Source: Thermoplasmata archaeon
GTDB lineage: Archaea > Thermoplasmatota > Thermoplasmata > Lutacidiplasmatales > UBA184
Length of the DNA: 58,925 nucleotides
Direction: 5' to 3'
Assembly: GCA_022750155.1 (NCBI GenBank)
Contig: JAKIWG010000013.1
Location: forward strand, 1-58,925
Every line of letters begins with the position of its first letter. Within the stretch, counting starts at the first letter, position 1. Positions 7,108 through 15,865 of this stretch are shown one piece after another. The notes beneath the pieces are model-generated. The model saw nothing but the letters and a program-made list of their open reading frames with translations, ran no database searches and had not been told where the DNA came from. The translations under genes and the position numbers were made by a program.

Positions 7108-9896
7108 GAGCAGCCGCTCGTCGACCCGCAGACCGTGCACGCATAGCACGTGCCGGAGCGGACCATGATCCCGCCGCAGTTCGAGCAGGACGGGGAGTCC
7201 TCCTGGCTGGCCCCGCGGTTGAGGGCGTCTTCCCCGAAGGCGTCGAGCGGTTTGGTCTCGAACTTCACCGTCTGGGCCGACGACGGCTTGGCCGACGTCG
7301 GGGCGGAGGCGTGGCCCCCGCCGTTGCCGTCGCCCGCGTTCTCGAGGCCGATGGCGCGGCGGTCCTCCTCCGTCAGGAATTCGATCGCCATCCAGCGCGC
7401 GACGTAGTCGGGGATCGACTTGGCGAAGCGGACCTTCGGGTTGTTCGTCGCCCCGGCCGGCTCGAACCGCATATGGGCGAGCTTGCGGACGAGGTCCTTG
7501 AGCGGCACCCCGTGCTGGAGCGCCATCGACATGGAGATGCCGAGGGAATCCATCAGCCCGTTGACCGTCGATCCCTCCTTCGTCACCCGGAAGAACAGCT
7601 CCCCCGGCCGACCGTCCGGATACAGGCCGACGGTCACGTAGCCGTCGTGGCCCCCGACCTGGAAGTGGTGGGTGATCGCCTTGCGCTCGTCCGGCAACCG
7701 CTCGCGGGCCGGGCCCCGGACCCCCGGGGTCGCCACCGCGGTCCGTCCCTTGCCGGTCTCGTACGGCTGGGAGGCCTTGCAGCCGTCGCGATACAGTGCG
7801 ATCGACTTGACGCCGAGCTTCCATCCCTCGAGGTAGATCTTCTCGATGTCCTCGACGGTCGCGTCGTGGGGGAGGTTGATCGTCTTCGAGGCGCCCCCGG
7901 AGAGGAACGGCTGGACCGAGCCCAGCATCCACAGGTGGCCCATCGGGGAGATCGTGCGGACGCCGGCGGCCGGCGCGAGGGCGCAGTCGAACACCGGCAG
8001 GTGCTCGTCCTTGAGCCCCGGAGCCCCTTCGATCGTGCCGGCGGTCTCCACATGCTTGCGGATCTTGGCGATCTCCTCGGGGGAGTAGCCGAGGGTCACG
8101 AGCGCCTCCTCGGCGGTGCGGTTGACCATCCGCATCGTCCCGCCGCCGACCAGGTTCTTGGTCTTGACGAGCGAGAGCTCCGGCTCGATGCCGAGGGTGT
8201 CGCAGCCCATCAGGAGCCCGATCGTTCCGGTCGGGGCGATGACCGAGATCTGGGCGTTGCGGTACCCCCAGAGCTCGCCGGCCTTGGTCGTGTCGTGCCA
8301 GCGGTCCCGCGCGGCCTGGACGTAGGCGGTGAGGCGGGGGTCGTTGGTGGGGATCTGGTCGGCGGCGTGCGAGTGCTTGCCCATCACCCGGAGCATCGGG
8401 GAGCGGTTCTTCTCGAACCCGGGGAACGGTCCCATCCTTCGGGCGATCTCCGCGGACATATGGTAGCCCTCGGCGGAGAGGAAGGCGCTCACCGACGCGG
8501 CGAGCGTGCGGCCGGCGTCGGAGTCGTAGGGGAGCCCGTAGTGCATGATGAGGGAGCCCAGGTTCGCGTAGCCGAGCCCGAGGGGCCGGAAGTCGTGGGA
8601 GTTCTGGGCGATCGGAGCCGTCGGATAGCTCGACGCGTCGACGAGGATCTCCATGGCGAAGGCCATGGTGCGGATCGCCTGCTGGAACAGGTCGAGGTCG
8701 AACCCGCCCTTCGCGTCGAGGAACCGCATCAGGTTGATCGAGGCGAGGTTGCACGCCGTGTCGTCGAGGAACAGGTACTCGCTGCACGGGTTGGACGCGT
8801 TGATGCGTCCGGACATCGGGCAGGTGTGCCAGTCGTTGGTGATGTCGTCGAACTGGACGCCGGGGTCGCCGCACCGCCAGGCGGCGTAGGCGAGCTTTCG
8901 CCAGAGGTCGCGACCCTGGAACGTGTTGGCGACGGAGTGGTCGGTGCGGTTGTACGACTTCCAGGTGCCGTCCTTGACGACGGCCTCCATGAACGCGTCC
9001 GGGATCCGGACCGAGTGGTTGGCGTTCTGGTAGGCGATCGACGCGTAGGCGCTGTCGGGATCGGTCCCGTCGAAGTTCGGAGAATATCCTTCGCGGATCA
9101 GCGCGTAGGCCTTGTCCTCCTCGCGGACCTTGCACTCGATGAAATCGACGATGTCCGGGTGGTCCATGTTGAGGATGACCATCTTGGCGGCGCGGCGGGT
9201 CGTCCCGCCGGACTTGATCACGCCGGCCATGGCATCGAACGCGCGCATGAACGAGACCGGCCCGCTCGCGATGCCGCCGCCGGAGAGTCGTTCGTGGCTC
9301 CCCCGGAGCGAGGAGAGGTTCGAGCCGGTCCCGCTTCCGCCCTTGAACAGGCGGCCCTCGCTCGTCGCGAGGGCCAGGATCGAGTCCATGTCGTCGGAGA
9401 CCGACTGGATGAAGCACGCCGAGCACTGGGGAGGCTGCCGAACGCCGATGTTGAACCAGACCGGGCTGTTGAACGCCGCCATCTGGTGGACCATGAGGTA
9501 GGAGAGGCTCTCCTCGAGGAGCGTCGACTCGTCCGGGGTGTCGAGGTACCCGAGCTCGAGCCCGCGCTCGGCGATCCAGTGGCAGACGCGCCGGATCATC
9601 CCGTCGACGGAATTCTCGCGATGGCCGTTGATGACCCGGAAGTACTTCGACGAGGCGATGTTGATCGAGTTGTCCGACCAGGTCGAGGGGGCGCGGATGC
9701 CGCGCTGCTCGAAGATCACCTTGCCTTCGGCGTTCTTGATCACCGCGTCGTGGGTGCGCCACTCGACGGTGTCGAAGGCGGTCTTTCCTCGGGGGACGAG
9801 CCGGGGGATGGGGATCGGTTCGCGCCCCGCACGGGTCGGCGACCGGTTCACCAGCTCATCGGGCGGGGAGGACGTGCGTTTCTTTGCTGTGGCCAT
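7104..9896 (-). CDS. nrdJ: Adenosylcobalamin-dependent ribonucleotide reductase (class II)
   Basis: 930 residues. Makes deoxyribonucleotides with a B12-derived thiyl radical. The catalytic NPCSE motif (Asn369, Cys371, Glu373) is present, the FNSPVWFN and CSACF region (Cys161 as one half of the redox pair) precedes it, and a GGGTMRM segment follows. The C-terminus ends in CSNC…CYACTVCGSTSGC, the zinc-ribbon/redox-thiol tail of long NrdJ proteins. No NrdB partner is seen. The ATG at 9896 has TAGGAG about 10 nt upstream. No intein, although archaeal NrdJ genes often carry one. Requires vitamin B12; no cobalamin genes are visible here. Confidence 0.96.
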   Translation of the reverse strand: MATAKKRTSSPPDELVNRSPTRAGREPIPIPRLVPRGKTAFDTVEWRTHDAVIKNAEGKVIFEQRGIRAPSTWSDNSINIASSKYFRVINGHRENSVDGMIRRVCHWIAERGLELGYLDTPDESTLLEESLSYLMVHQMAAFNSPVWFNIGVRQPPQCSACFIQSVSDDMDSILALATSEGRLFKGGSGTGSNLSSLRGSHERLSGGGIASGPVSFMRAFDAMAGVIKSGGTTRRAAKMVILNMDHPDIVDFIECKVREEDKAYALIREGYSPNFDGTDPDSAYASIAYQNANHSVRIPDAFMEAVVKDGTWKSYNRTDHSVANTFQGRDLWRKLAYAAWRCGDPGVQFDDITNDWHTCPMSGRINASNPCSEYLFLDDTACNLASINLMRFLDAKGGFDLDLFQQAIRTMAFAMEILVDASSYPTAPIAQNSHDFRPLGLGYANLGSLIMHYGLPYDSDAGRTLAASVSAFLSAEGYHMSAEIARRMGPFPGFEKNRSPMLRVMGKHSHAADQIPTNDPRLTAYVQAARDRWHDTTKAGELWGYRNAQISVIAPTGTIGLLMGCDTLGIEPELSLVKTKNLVGGGTMRMVNRTAEEALVTLGYSPEEIAKIRKHVETAGTIEGAPGLKDEHLPVFDCALAPAAGVRTISPMGHLWMLGSVQPFLSGGASKTINLPHDATVEDIEKIYLEGWKLGVKSIALYRDGCKASQPYETGKGRTAVATPGVRGPARERLPDERKAITHHFQVGGHDGYVTVGLYPDGRPGELFFRVTKEGSTVNGLMDSLGISMSMALQHGVPLKDLVRKLAHMRFEPAGATNNPKVRFAKSIPDYVARWMAIEFLTEEDRRAIGLENAGDGNGGGHASAPTSAKPSSAQTVKFETKPLDAFGEDALNRGASQEDSPSCSNCGGIMVRSGTCYACTVCGSTSGCS

Positions 9897-10217
9897 GGGA
9901 GATAGCTCCTACCGGAGGGCGAGGGACGAGTCGCCGCTTGCCGTCAGGCAGGGGTACCACGCGCCCCGTCCCTTAAGGTCCCCCCCTCACGGAAGAGGAA
10001 ACGCCCCTGTCGGGGACCGTTTCTGCATGAGGAGAGGAGCTCCGGAACGCTGGCGCGCACACCCCCGACACCCGTCGCGGACCCTCCGGGCGCGCCTACC
10101 TCGTTCGGATATATCTGGCATTGGTCGGATTCGCCCGACGATCGCATCGGCCGGAGTTTTTTTCGCGTCGGCCCCGAGTGCTCCGTCCTCGAGAGGGACG
10201 CGCCGCGCGAACGCGAA
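9897..10217. other. Intergenic region upstream of nrdJ, no gene seen
   Basis: About 320 bp with no credible coding frame. Reading toward nrdJ, CTTAAG near 9972–9977 could be its TATA box, giving a leader of roughly 50 nt. A second TATA-like GATATATC lies near 10112–10119. A run of seven T (plus strand) occurs near 10157–10163. I looked for a cobalamin riboswitch because of the B12-dependent enzyme and saw no B12-box. Confidence 0.4.
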
Positions 10218-10240
10218 GAACCGTTCGACAGGAACGGTTC
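10218..10240 (-). terminator. Hairpin overlapping the stop of the small zinc-ribbon gene
   Basis: GAACCGTTC (10218–10226) and GAACGGTTC (10232–10240) form a perfect 9-bp stem with a 5-nt loop, overlapping the stop codon of the gene at 10239. No T-run follows directly, so it may be a 3' stabilising structure rather than a terminator. Confidence 0.5.
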
Positions 10241-10385
10241 ACGCGGACGGGAGCGGAAGGAGCCGCATCGAACACGGCATCGTGACGCCGCATTCCCCGC
10301 AGTAGAGCCCCTCCTCGGAGACCCAGAGGAACTCGGCACAGCGGTCGCATTTGCGCGGGTCGTCGTTGGAGTATCGGCAGGGCAT
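10239..10385 (-). CDS. 48-residue zinc-ribbon protein
   Basis: A very short protein with CDRC and CGEC separated by about 14 residues (CDRCAEFLWVSEEGLYCGEC), a complete four-cysteine zinc ribbon, plus two further cysteines near the ends. The ATG at 10385 is preceded by GGGGAGGGG as Shine-Dalgarno and an AAATA TATA-like element about 38 nt upstream. The stop lies inside a 9-bp hairpin. The intact ribbon, good start signals and structured 3' end argue that it is real. The function is unknown; such mini-ribbons may bind nucleic acid or proteins. Confidence 0.68.
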   Translation of the reverse strand: MPCRYSNDDPRKCDRCAEFLWVSEEGLYCGECGVTMPCSMRLLPLPSA

Positions 10386-10458
10386 CGGACCCCTCCCCAT
10401 CCGGAGGAGGTCGTCCGGCTATTTGCTGAGGAGGCCGGAGCGCATCCGCGCGTCGTCG

Positions 10459-10499
10459 AAAAAAATGGGAGGAACCCTTCCCCGAGGGGAGGGGTTCCT
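10459..10499 (-). terminator. Strong intrinsic-type terminator
   Basis: On the minus strand a 14-bp near-perfect stem (10470–10483 with 10486–10499, one G·T mismatch, 2-nt loop) is followed by a run of seven T (A at 10459–10465). It begins about 20 nt after the stop of the gene at 10520, so it terminates that transcript. Confidence 0.8.
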
Positions 10500-10519
10500 G
10501 GGAAGATCGGGGAGATGGT

Positions 10520-10735
10520 TCAGGCGTTCTTCATGCGGGCGCGGGAAATGTACCCCTTCTTGTCGAGGAAATACATGTAACCGTCGGCCCGGGTGACCTT
10601 TTCGCTGCCAACCTTAGCTTTGCGGCCCGATTTGTTGAGCTTGGTTGGGGTCTTCCACAGGTACCCGTCTTTGCCCAGGTAGTACAGGTATCCCTTCTCT
10701 CGCGTAATCTGCTCTTTGCCTACACGTTCGGCCAT
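10520..10735 (-). CDS. 71-residue basic protein made of two tandem repeats
   Basis: No named family recognised. Two ~33-residue repeats align: KEQITREKGYLYYLGKDGY then LWKTPTK, and SEKVTRADGYMYFLDKKGY then ISRARMK, joined by NKSGRKAKVG. The pattern of Lys/Arg and aromatic residues suggests a small beta-rich nucleic-acid-binding protein. ATG at 10735 chosen because GGTGAGGT sits about 8 nt upstream and a TATA-like TCAAATA lies about 41 nt upstream; the in-frame GTG at 10750 lacks these. Own promoter and a strong terminator make it monocistronic and probably well expressed. Confidence 0.78.
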   Translation of the reverse strand: MAERVGKEQITREKGYLYYLGKDGYLWKTPTKLNKSGRKAKVGSEKVTRADGYMYFLDKKGYISRARMKNA

Positions 10736-10792
10736 TTTCGGCGACCTCACCGGCGAGAAGGAAAGCCCCCCTATTTGAATGTAGGGTCCGAC

Positions 10793-12049
10793 TTACCTCG
10801 AAGGAATCAGTTTCCCCTGACGATAAACCCGCACCGGAACGGCCCCCCATCGGTACCCGATCCCCTCGACGCTTCCGGCGTCGAAGACCGCGAGGTCGGC
10901 GCTCCGGCCGAGCGCCACCTGGCCGGATTCGGCGGAGAGGCCGATCGCGTGGGCCGCGTTGACGGTCGCGGCCGTCAGCGCCTCGGCCGGCGTGAGGCGG
11001 GCCAGGTACGACGCGAAGGAGAGGACGAGCGGCATCGACTCGATCCACGAGTTCGGAGAGAGGTCCGTCCCGAGCGCGACCGGCACGCCCGCATCGACCA
11101 GCTCGCGCCCGGGCGAGCGCTTCGACGTGAACGACGCGACCGGGGTCGCGGGGAGGAGCACGGCCGTCACGCCGGCGCGGGCGAGGGCGAGTCGGTCGGT
11201 CTCCGTGGCCTCGATCAGGTGGTCGGCGGATCGGACGCCCAGTCGCGCCGCGACGGCGGCGCCCCCGCTCACGACGAACTCCTCGGCGTGGATCTTGGTC
11301 CCGAGACCCAGGGCCGACGCCGCGCTCAGCAGCCGTTCCGATTGCTCGGCGGAGAAGAAGCCCGGCTCGCAGAACACGTCGCAGAATGCGGCGAGGCCCC
11401 GGCGGGCGACCACCGGAAGCGTGCGACGGACGAGCAGGTCGATGTAGGCGTCGGCGCGCGCGGTGAACTCCCGCGGGATTGCGTGGGCACCGAGGAAGGT
11501 GGGCACGACCCGGAGCCCGAGCGACCGCCCGATGCGGGGGATCAGCTCGAGCAGTCGGAGCTCGCCGGCGTGCGTCAGGGCGTAGCCGCTCTTCACCTCG
11601 AGCGACGTGGTGCCGCTCGACGCCATCCGGGCGAGGCGTCGATCCGTCTGGGCGAGCAGCGAGGCCGCGGAGGCCTTCCGGGTGGCCTCGACCGTCGAGT
11701 ACATCCCCCCGCCCTTCGCGGCGATCTCCGAATAGCTGGCCCCGCCGATCTTCAGCGCGAGCTCGTCGTGCCGGTCGCCGGCGAACAGCACGTGCGTGTG
11801 GGCGTCGACGAGGCCCGGCACGGCGACGGCCCCGGCGGCATCCCATTCGGTGCCGGTCGAACGGACCCGCACCTCCCGCCGCGCGCCGCGCTCGGTGCCG
11901 ACGAAGACGAACCGACCCTCGTCGAACGCCACGGCCGCCCGGTCGATGAGCGAGAGCTTTCGCATCGCCGGGCCCGTGCGCGGGATCGGACCCGAGGTGA
12001 GCGTGGCGACCTCGGAGAGGCCTACGATCAGGTGGTCGGCGCGGATCAT
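10793..12049 (-). CDS. hutI: Imidazolonepropionase
   Basis: 418 residues, normal for HutI, an amidohydrolase that opens 4-imidazolone-5-propanoate in histidine degradation. Metal ligands HTH in VPGLVDAHTHVLFAG, the substrate region YSEIAAKGGGMYSTVEATR, KIHAEEF, SADHL and GTDLSPNSW are in the expected order. ATG at 12049 overlaps the RNase Z stop (ATGA), so it is translated from the same message. No other hut genes are nearby, so the pathway must be completed elsewhere or the enzyme acts on another imidazolone. Confidence 0.94.
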   Translation of the reverse strand: MIRADHLIVGLSEVATLTSGPIPRTGPAMRKLSLIDRAAVAFDEGRFVFVGTERGARREVRVRSTGTEWDAAGAVAVPGLVDAHTHVLFAGDRHDELALKIGGASYSEIAAKGGGMYSTVEATRKASAASLLAQTDRRLARMASSGTTSLEVKSGYALTHAGELRLLELIPRIGRSLGLRVVPTFLGAHAIPREFTARADAYIDLLVRRTLPVVARRGLAAFCDVFCEPGFFSAEQSERLLSAASALGLGTKIHAEEFVVSGGAAVAARLGVRSADHLIEATETDRLALARAGVTAVLLPATPVASFTSKRSPGRELVDAGVPVALGTDLSPNSWIESMPLVLSFASYLARLTPAEALTAATVNAAHAIGLSAESGQVALGRSADLAVFDAGSVEGIGYRWGAVPVRVYRQGKLIPSR

Positions 12050-12948
12050 GGTTGGCGGATCAGGTGGTCGAGCAGGTCGCGTGCCGTGTTCGCTCCGGGG
12101 TAGACCGCCCGCGCCTCGGCCTCCAACGGCTCGAGCTCCTTGTACCTCGAGGAGAAATGAGTGAGGTAGAGGGAGTCCACCTCGGCGTCGCGCGCGAGCG
12201 TCGCCGCCTGCCGGGCCGAGGAATGGCCCCAGCGGTTCGCCTCCTCCTCGAGCTCCTGGGCCGTCGTGGCCTCGTGGATCAATAGCGTGGCTCGACGAGC
12301 GAGCGCGAGGATCGCCTCCGAGGGCGAGCTGTCCCCGGAGTAGACGATGGAGCGGCCGGCCCGGGCCGGTCCCATGACGTCCTCGGGACGGACCGTGCGG
12401 TCGCCGACCTGCACGCTCTCGCCGGCCTCGAGCTGGCCGAAGGCGGGGCCCTTGATCCCCAGGGCGCGGGCCTTCGGGCCGTCGAACCGGCCCCGCCTCG
12501 GCCCCTCCTCGACGCGGTAGGCGACGGAGGGGACCGGGTGGTCCGCCCGCGCGGTGCGGACTGCGTACCCGGGGAGCTCGACGGACTCTCCCGGGGTCAG
12601 AGGGTGGATCTGCACGGGAAAGCGGAGGGTGAAGTATCCGAGTTCGAGCACGCGCTGGACGATCTCCTTCGCGTCCGGAGGGCCGTAGATGTCGAGCGGT
12701 TCGGTGCGATTGTTGAGGCACATGCTCTGGATGAGTCCGGGCAGGCCGAGGAAGTGATCGCCGTGGAAGTGGGTGAGGAAGACGCGCCGCACGCGCATGA
12801 ACGAGCGCGAGGACTGGAAGAACTGCCGCTGGGTCCCCTCCCCGCAGTCGAGCAGGATGAGCTCCTTCTCCAGGTCCACCGCGATCGCGCTCGCCGAGCG
12901 CTCCTTCGTGGGCCACGAACCGGCCGTTCCGAGGAAAGTGACCTCCAT
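12046..12948 (-). CDS. rnz: Ribonuclease Z (tRNA 3'-processing endonuclease)
   Basis: 300 residues, the short RNase Z form. Metallo-beta-lactamase core with FLGTAGSWPT, LLDCGEGTQRQ, THFHGDHFLGLPGL (HxHxDH), YSGDS and HEATT, then a histidine in LTHFSSRY. The insert NNRTEPLDIYGP is in the expected place. Cuts the 3' trailer from pre-tRNAs in the cytoplasm. The ATG at 12948 lies 27 nt from a TTAAT TATA element, so the transcript is probably leaderless. Followed by hutI through an ATGA overlap. Confidence 0.96.
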   Translation of the reverse strand: MEVTFLGTAGSWPTKERSASAIAVDLEKELILLDCGEGTQRQFFQSSRSFMRVRRVFLTHFHGDHFLGLPGLIQSMCLNNRTEPLDIYGPPDAKEIVQRVLELGYFTLRFPVQIHPLTPGESVELPGYAVRTARADHPVPSVAYRVEEGPRRGRFDGPKARALGIKGPAFGQLEAGESVQVGDRTVRPEDVMGPARAGRSIVYSGDSSPSEAILALARRATLLIHEATTAQELEEEANRWGHSSARQAATLARDAEVDSLYLTHFSSRYKELEPLEAEARAVYPGANTARDLLDHLIRQP

Positions 12949-12971
12949 GCGGCGGGGGGAGACGGGACCGG

Positions 12972-12978
12972 GTTAATG
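12972..12978 (-). promoter_or_regulatory. TATA box of rnz–hutI
   Basis: CATTAAC on the minus strand, centre about 27 nt before the rnz ATG. This predicts a leaderless transcript. Confidence 0.55.
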
Positions 12979-13046
12979 AGAGCCCCGCCGGCCGGCCCAC
13001 GCCGCGGGCAAAGCGGATGTAGGCCGCCCGGCCTTCGAGCGCGTCG

Positions 13047-14153
13047 ATGGTCGACTGGAAAGCGGTCGAACGGCTCCGCGCCCGGGGTTGGGATTGGGAG
13101 CGGATCGCCGCCGACCCGACCGTGGAGTTTCACCCTCCGGACGACCCGGCCCCCGGCGCGACGCTGCGCGCCCGCTACTATCGTCGTGCGAGCGTGCCGG
13201 CCGTCGACTCCCCCAGCGGACGCCTTCCGGATGCGCCCGCCCCCCGTGCCCCGCGCCGGTGGGGGCTCGTCCGGGGCGGATTCCTGCTCGCCCCGTGGTT
13301 CGGCGTGTGGGCCGTGTTGGCGTGGGTCGCCCCCTCGCCGGTCGGGGTGTACCTCGCGGCGATTCCCCTCCTCGGCATCCTCGCCGCCGTCGCCCTCGGG
13401 GTCCTATGCTTCGGCCTGTGGCGGAGCGCCGAAAAGTGGAACGCGGTGTACCGACGGACCCTCTCCATAGGTCTCGTGTTCGGGTTGCTATCGGCCGGAG
13501 TGCTCGGCGGGGTCGCCTACGCCGAGGGATGTCGCTACCTTACGCCGCTCACCATCGGTCAGCCCGGGGGCTGGACCAAGGCGGCGAACCCTCCCTGGGA
13601 GAACGGCGGGAGCCCGATGTTCTTCTTCTACGGGTCCGTGGCCTGCCCGTACTGCTCGGCGTCGAGCTGGGCCATGGAAGCGGCCCTCGTGAAGTTCGGG
13701 GTGCTGGGCGGAACGTCGTTCGGGCACTCGAGCCCGACGGACGTCTTCCCCAACACGCCGGAGGTCGTCCTGGCGGGCGCATCGATCTCGAGTGCGTACG
13801 TCGCGCTCGACATCCGGGAGGGAATCGACGCGAACCAGGTCACCGTCCCCCCCACCGCCCAGTGCGTGGAGCAGGGGTATCTCAGTGCCTACGATCCGGT
13901 CGGGTCGATTCCGTTCGTGACGGTCGGGGGGGTGTACTTCCATACCTCCACGCTGGTCGACCCCGGGACCCTCGGGGGGGTCAGCCCGACGTCGCTCCAG
14001 CAGCAGGTCGTGAACGAATCCGGACCCCAGTGGAGCGACATCGCGCCGCAGGCGTTCTTCCTGATGGCGTTCCTGGTGAAGCTCAACGGCGGACAGCCCG
14101 CGGCGGTCGCCCAGATCCCGGGCGTCGCCGCCGACCTACGGCTGATCGGGTAG
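13047..14153 (+). CDS. DUF929 family membrane protein with CPYC thioredoxin-like motif
   Basis: 368 residues. Soluble N-terminus, then three hydrophobic helices (about 76–96, 100–124 and 138–158), then an extracytoplasmic domain. This carries FFFYGSVACPYCSASSW with CPYC at 200–203 and SIPFVTVGGVYF, which gives the cis-Pro-like position of a thioredoxin fold. This matches the archaeal DUF929 family. It probably acts in thiol-disulfide exchange outside the membrane, by analogy with the CxxC motif; not demonstrated for the family. The last 18 bp overlap the convergent DUF169 gene. Confidence 0.85.
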   Translation: MVDWKAVERLRARGWDWERIAADPTVEFHPPDDPAPGATLRARYYRRASVPAVDSPSGRLPDAPAPRAPRRWGLVRGGFLLAPWFGVWAVLAWVAPSPVGVYLAAIPLLGILAAVALGVLCFGLWRSAEKWNAVYRRTLSIGLVFGLLSAGVLGGVAYAEGCRYLTPLTIGQPGGWTKAANPPWENGGSPMFFFYGSVACPYCSASSWAMEAALVKFGVLGGTSFGHSSPTDVFPNTPEVVLAGASISSAYVALDIREGIDANQVTVPPTAQCVEQGYLSAYDPVGSIPFVTVGGVYFHTSTLVDPGTLGGVSPTSLQQQVVNESGPQWSDIAPQAFFLMAFLVKLNGGQPAAVAQIPGVAADLRLIG

Positions 14154-14903
14154 GGGAGAGGGCCAGAGGGGGCCGCCGGAGGGGGACCCGCCCCTCGGCC
14201 GTTCGAACGGGTGGGCCGATGCGGTGCGACGGCGCCGGTTCTCGTCGCCCACGAGCTGGTTGGCGATTCGGAGGGTACGGACCTTGCCGGCGAACGTCTC
14301 CAGGTGGTCGCCTCGCACGCCGATGACCATCTGGTCGTCGCCCATCTGGGTATAGATCCGCGAGCCGATGCACGCGGTGGAGATCGCCACGGGCGCGCCG
14401 GCGTTGAGCGTCGGGACGATCGCGCACATCGGGCGCCCGTTCATCGGGACCGGGCCGTTCGCCGCCTCGACGGCGATCATCGCGGACTTCGGTCGCGCGA
14501 AGATCAGCACGGTGGTCGGGGGCATCGGGAGCGAGCCGAGCGGTCCGTAGGCGATGAACTTCGGAGGGTTCGGATTGCGGGGGATCTGGGCCTCCTCGCC
14601 CGGGTGTAGGTAGCCCTCCTTCTGCATCATCCCGACCATCGACATCAGCGCCTTGCCTTTCTCCCCCTCGGGAGGTATGCCGAGCACGAAGGCGCCGATC
14701 TCGCACGCCTCGTGGCCTTGCATTCCCGCGTAGAAGGGGGCGCGCTGCCCTTCGGCGAAGAACGTGCAGACCGACGGGGCCCCACCCGGGTGCTCCCCGA
14801 CCCCCTCGGGGGGGGAGTCCAGGTAGGAGATCTGGATCGGCGATCCCGAGAGCTCGAGGTCGGCCATCAGCTGCTCGGAGATCTGTTGGAGTGTTCTGCT
14901 CAT
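14136..14903 (-). CDS. DUF169 family protein
   Basis: 255 residues. DUF169 features: an N-terminal LSGSPIQISYLDSPPEGV, a Cys-containing CTFFAEGQRAPFYAGMQGHEACEIGAFVLGI segment, PMPPTTVLIFARP and a late MCAIVPTLNAGAPVAISTACIGSR. The cysteines in the middle and near CIGSR are typical of the family, whose role is unknown (often found near redox or one-carbon genes in archaea). The C-terminal ~40 residues are basic and may be tail only. A CTATAG TATA element lies about 31 nt before the ATG at 14903. Convergent overlap with the DUF929 gene. Confidence 0.88.
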   Translation of the reverse strand: MSRTLQQISEQLMADLELSGSPIQISYLDSPPEGVGEHPGGAPSVCTFFAEGQRAPFYAGMQGHEACEIGAFVLGIPPEGEKGKALMSMVGMMQKEGYLHPGEEAQIPRNPNPPKFIAYGPLGSLPMPPTTVLIFARPKSAMIAVEAANGPVPMNGRPMCAIVPTLNAGAPVAISTACIGSRIYTQMGDDQMVIGVRGDHLETFAGKVRTLRIANQLVGDENRRRRTASAHPFERPRGGSPSGGPLWPSPLPDQP

Positions 14904-15059
14904 GATTCCGGGCTGGCCGAGTATCCCCTCCTATAGAGGGTTTCCGATGTCGGGAGGGCCTCGCAGGCGCCTCGGTCGTACCCCCGTCCGGTCGGAGGGA
15001 AATCGGGGGCCCTTGCGTTATATACGCGACCTTTCTCGGCGCGGCGGGAGACGGACTCT

Positions 15060-15278
15060 ATGGTATCCGACTTCGCCGTGCTGGCCGCCGGGATCGCCAT
15101 CGCCGGAGGGCTCATCGGCACGGGCATGGCCCAGTCCGGTATCGGCGCCGCGGGCATGGGGATCATCGCCGAGAAGCCGGAAAAGTTCGGCCAGGTGCTG
15201 TTCTTCTTCGTGATTCCCGAGACCCTGTGGATCATCGGGTTCGTGCTGGGGATCATCCTGCTCCTCGGTATCCTGTAG
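15060..15278 (+). CDS. atpK: A-type ATP synthase proteolipid subunit K
   Basis: 72 residues, two TM helices joined by the loop AEKPEKFG: the membrane rotor c-ring subunit. The ion-carrying carboxylate is Glu54 in VIPETLWIIGF. Gln25 in helix 1 and Thr55 next to Glu54 resemble Na+-binding c subunits, but the usual following Tyr is Ile here, so H+ versus Na+ cannot be decided. Single-hairpin size, not a fused form. A TATA (TTATATA) lies about 39 nt upstream and GGGAG precedes the ATG. First gene of K-E-C. Confidence 0.95.
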   Translation: MVSDFAVLAAGIAIAGGLIGTGMAQSGIGAAGMGIIAEKPEKFGQVLFFFVIPETLWIIGFVLGIILLLGIL

Positions 15279-15299
15279 GCGCGGCGGAGGTCGACTCCG

Positions 15300-15854
15300 A
15301 TGCCCCTCGAGCGCCTCGTGGAGGAGATTCGCTCGCGCGCCGAGCTCGAGCTCGAGCGCGAGAGGTCGCGGATCGAGGGGGAGAAAGCGAAGATCACCCA
15401 GGACCGCGACCGACGCATTGAGGAGCTGAAGGCCGAGGGCGCCCGGCTCGCCGAGATCGAATCGGCCCGCGACCGTGCCCAGCGGATCGCCGCCGCCAAG
15501 CTCCAGGCGCGCAAGCTGGAGTACGAGGCCCGGGAACGACAGACCGCCGGTTCGCTCCAGCAGGCCCGCCAGCTCCTCGCCGACTTCACGAACACCCCGG
15601 AGTACCCCCAGGTCCTCAAGCGGATGTTCGCCGTGGCGACGGACCAATTGGGCAAGCAGGTCAAGGTCAGCGGGCGGGCCGAGGACGCCGCCGTCCTCAA
15701 GACCGTGGCGGGCAAGAGCTTCGACCCGGCGCCGCTCTCCATCCTCGGCGGGATGGTCGTCGAGACCGCCGACGGGAGCCGACGCCTCAACCTCACCTTC
15801 GACGAACTGACGCGGCTGCGCGAGGACCGCGTCCGCGCCCTCCTGAGTTCGTAG
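15300..15854 (+). CDS. atpE: A-type ATP synthase subunit E (peripheral stalk)
   Basis: 184 residues. Long charged coiled coil (about residues 8–85, with repeated ELELERERSRIEGEKAK-like heptads) and a compact C-terminal domain ending LILGGMVVET-like (SILGGMVVETADGSRRLNLTF), the conserved E-subunit signature. Forms the peripheral stalk with subunit H. GGAGGT lies upstream of the ATG. Second gene of K-E-C, 21 nt after K. Confidence 0.94.
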   Translation: MPLERLVEEIRSRAELELERERSRIEGEKAKITQDRDRRIEELKAEGARLAEIESARDRAQRIAAAKLQARKLEYEARERQTAGSLQQARQLLADFTNTPEYPQVLKRMFAVATDQLGKQVKVSGRAEDAAVLKTVAGKSFDPAPLSILGGMVVETADGSRRLNLTFDELTRLREDRVRALLSS

Positions 15855-15865
15855 GGGGGGCGCGG

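Noticed and set aside
6538-9762. 1074-residue open frame on the minus strand over nrdJ
   Set aside because: Out-of-frame shadow of nrdJ; Arg/Pro/Gly-rich with no motif, typical of third-position G/C bias.
7311-9905. 864-residue open frame antisense to nrdJ
   Set aside because: Shadow frame; composition artefact and no family signature.
9897-10110. Cobalamin riboswitch before the B12-dependent nrdJ
   Set aside because: No B12-box or conserved core seen; leader appears short if the CTTAAG box is used.
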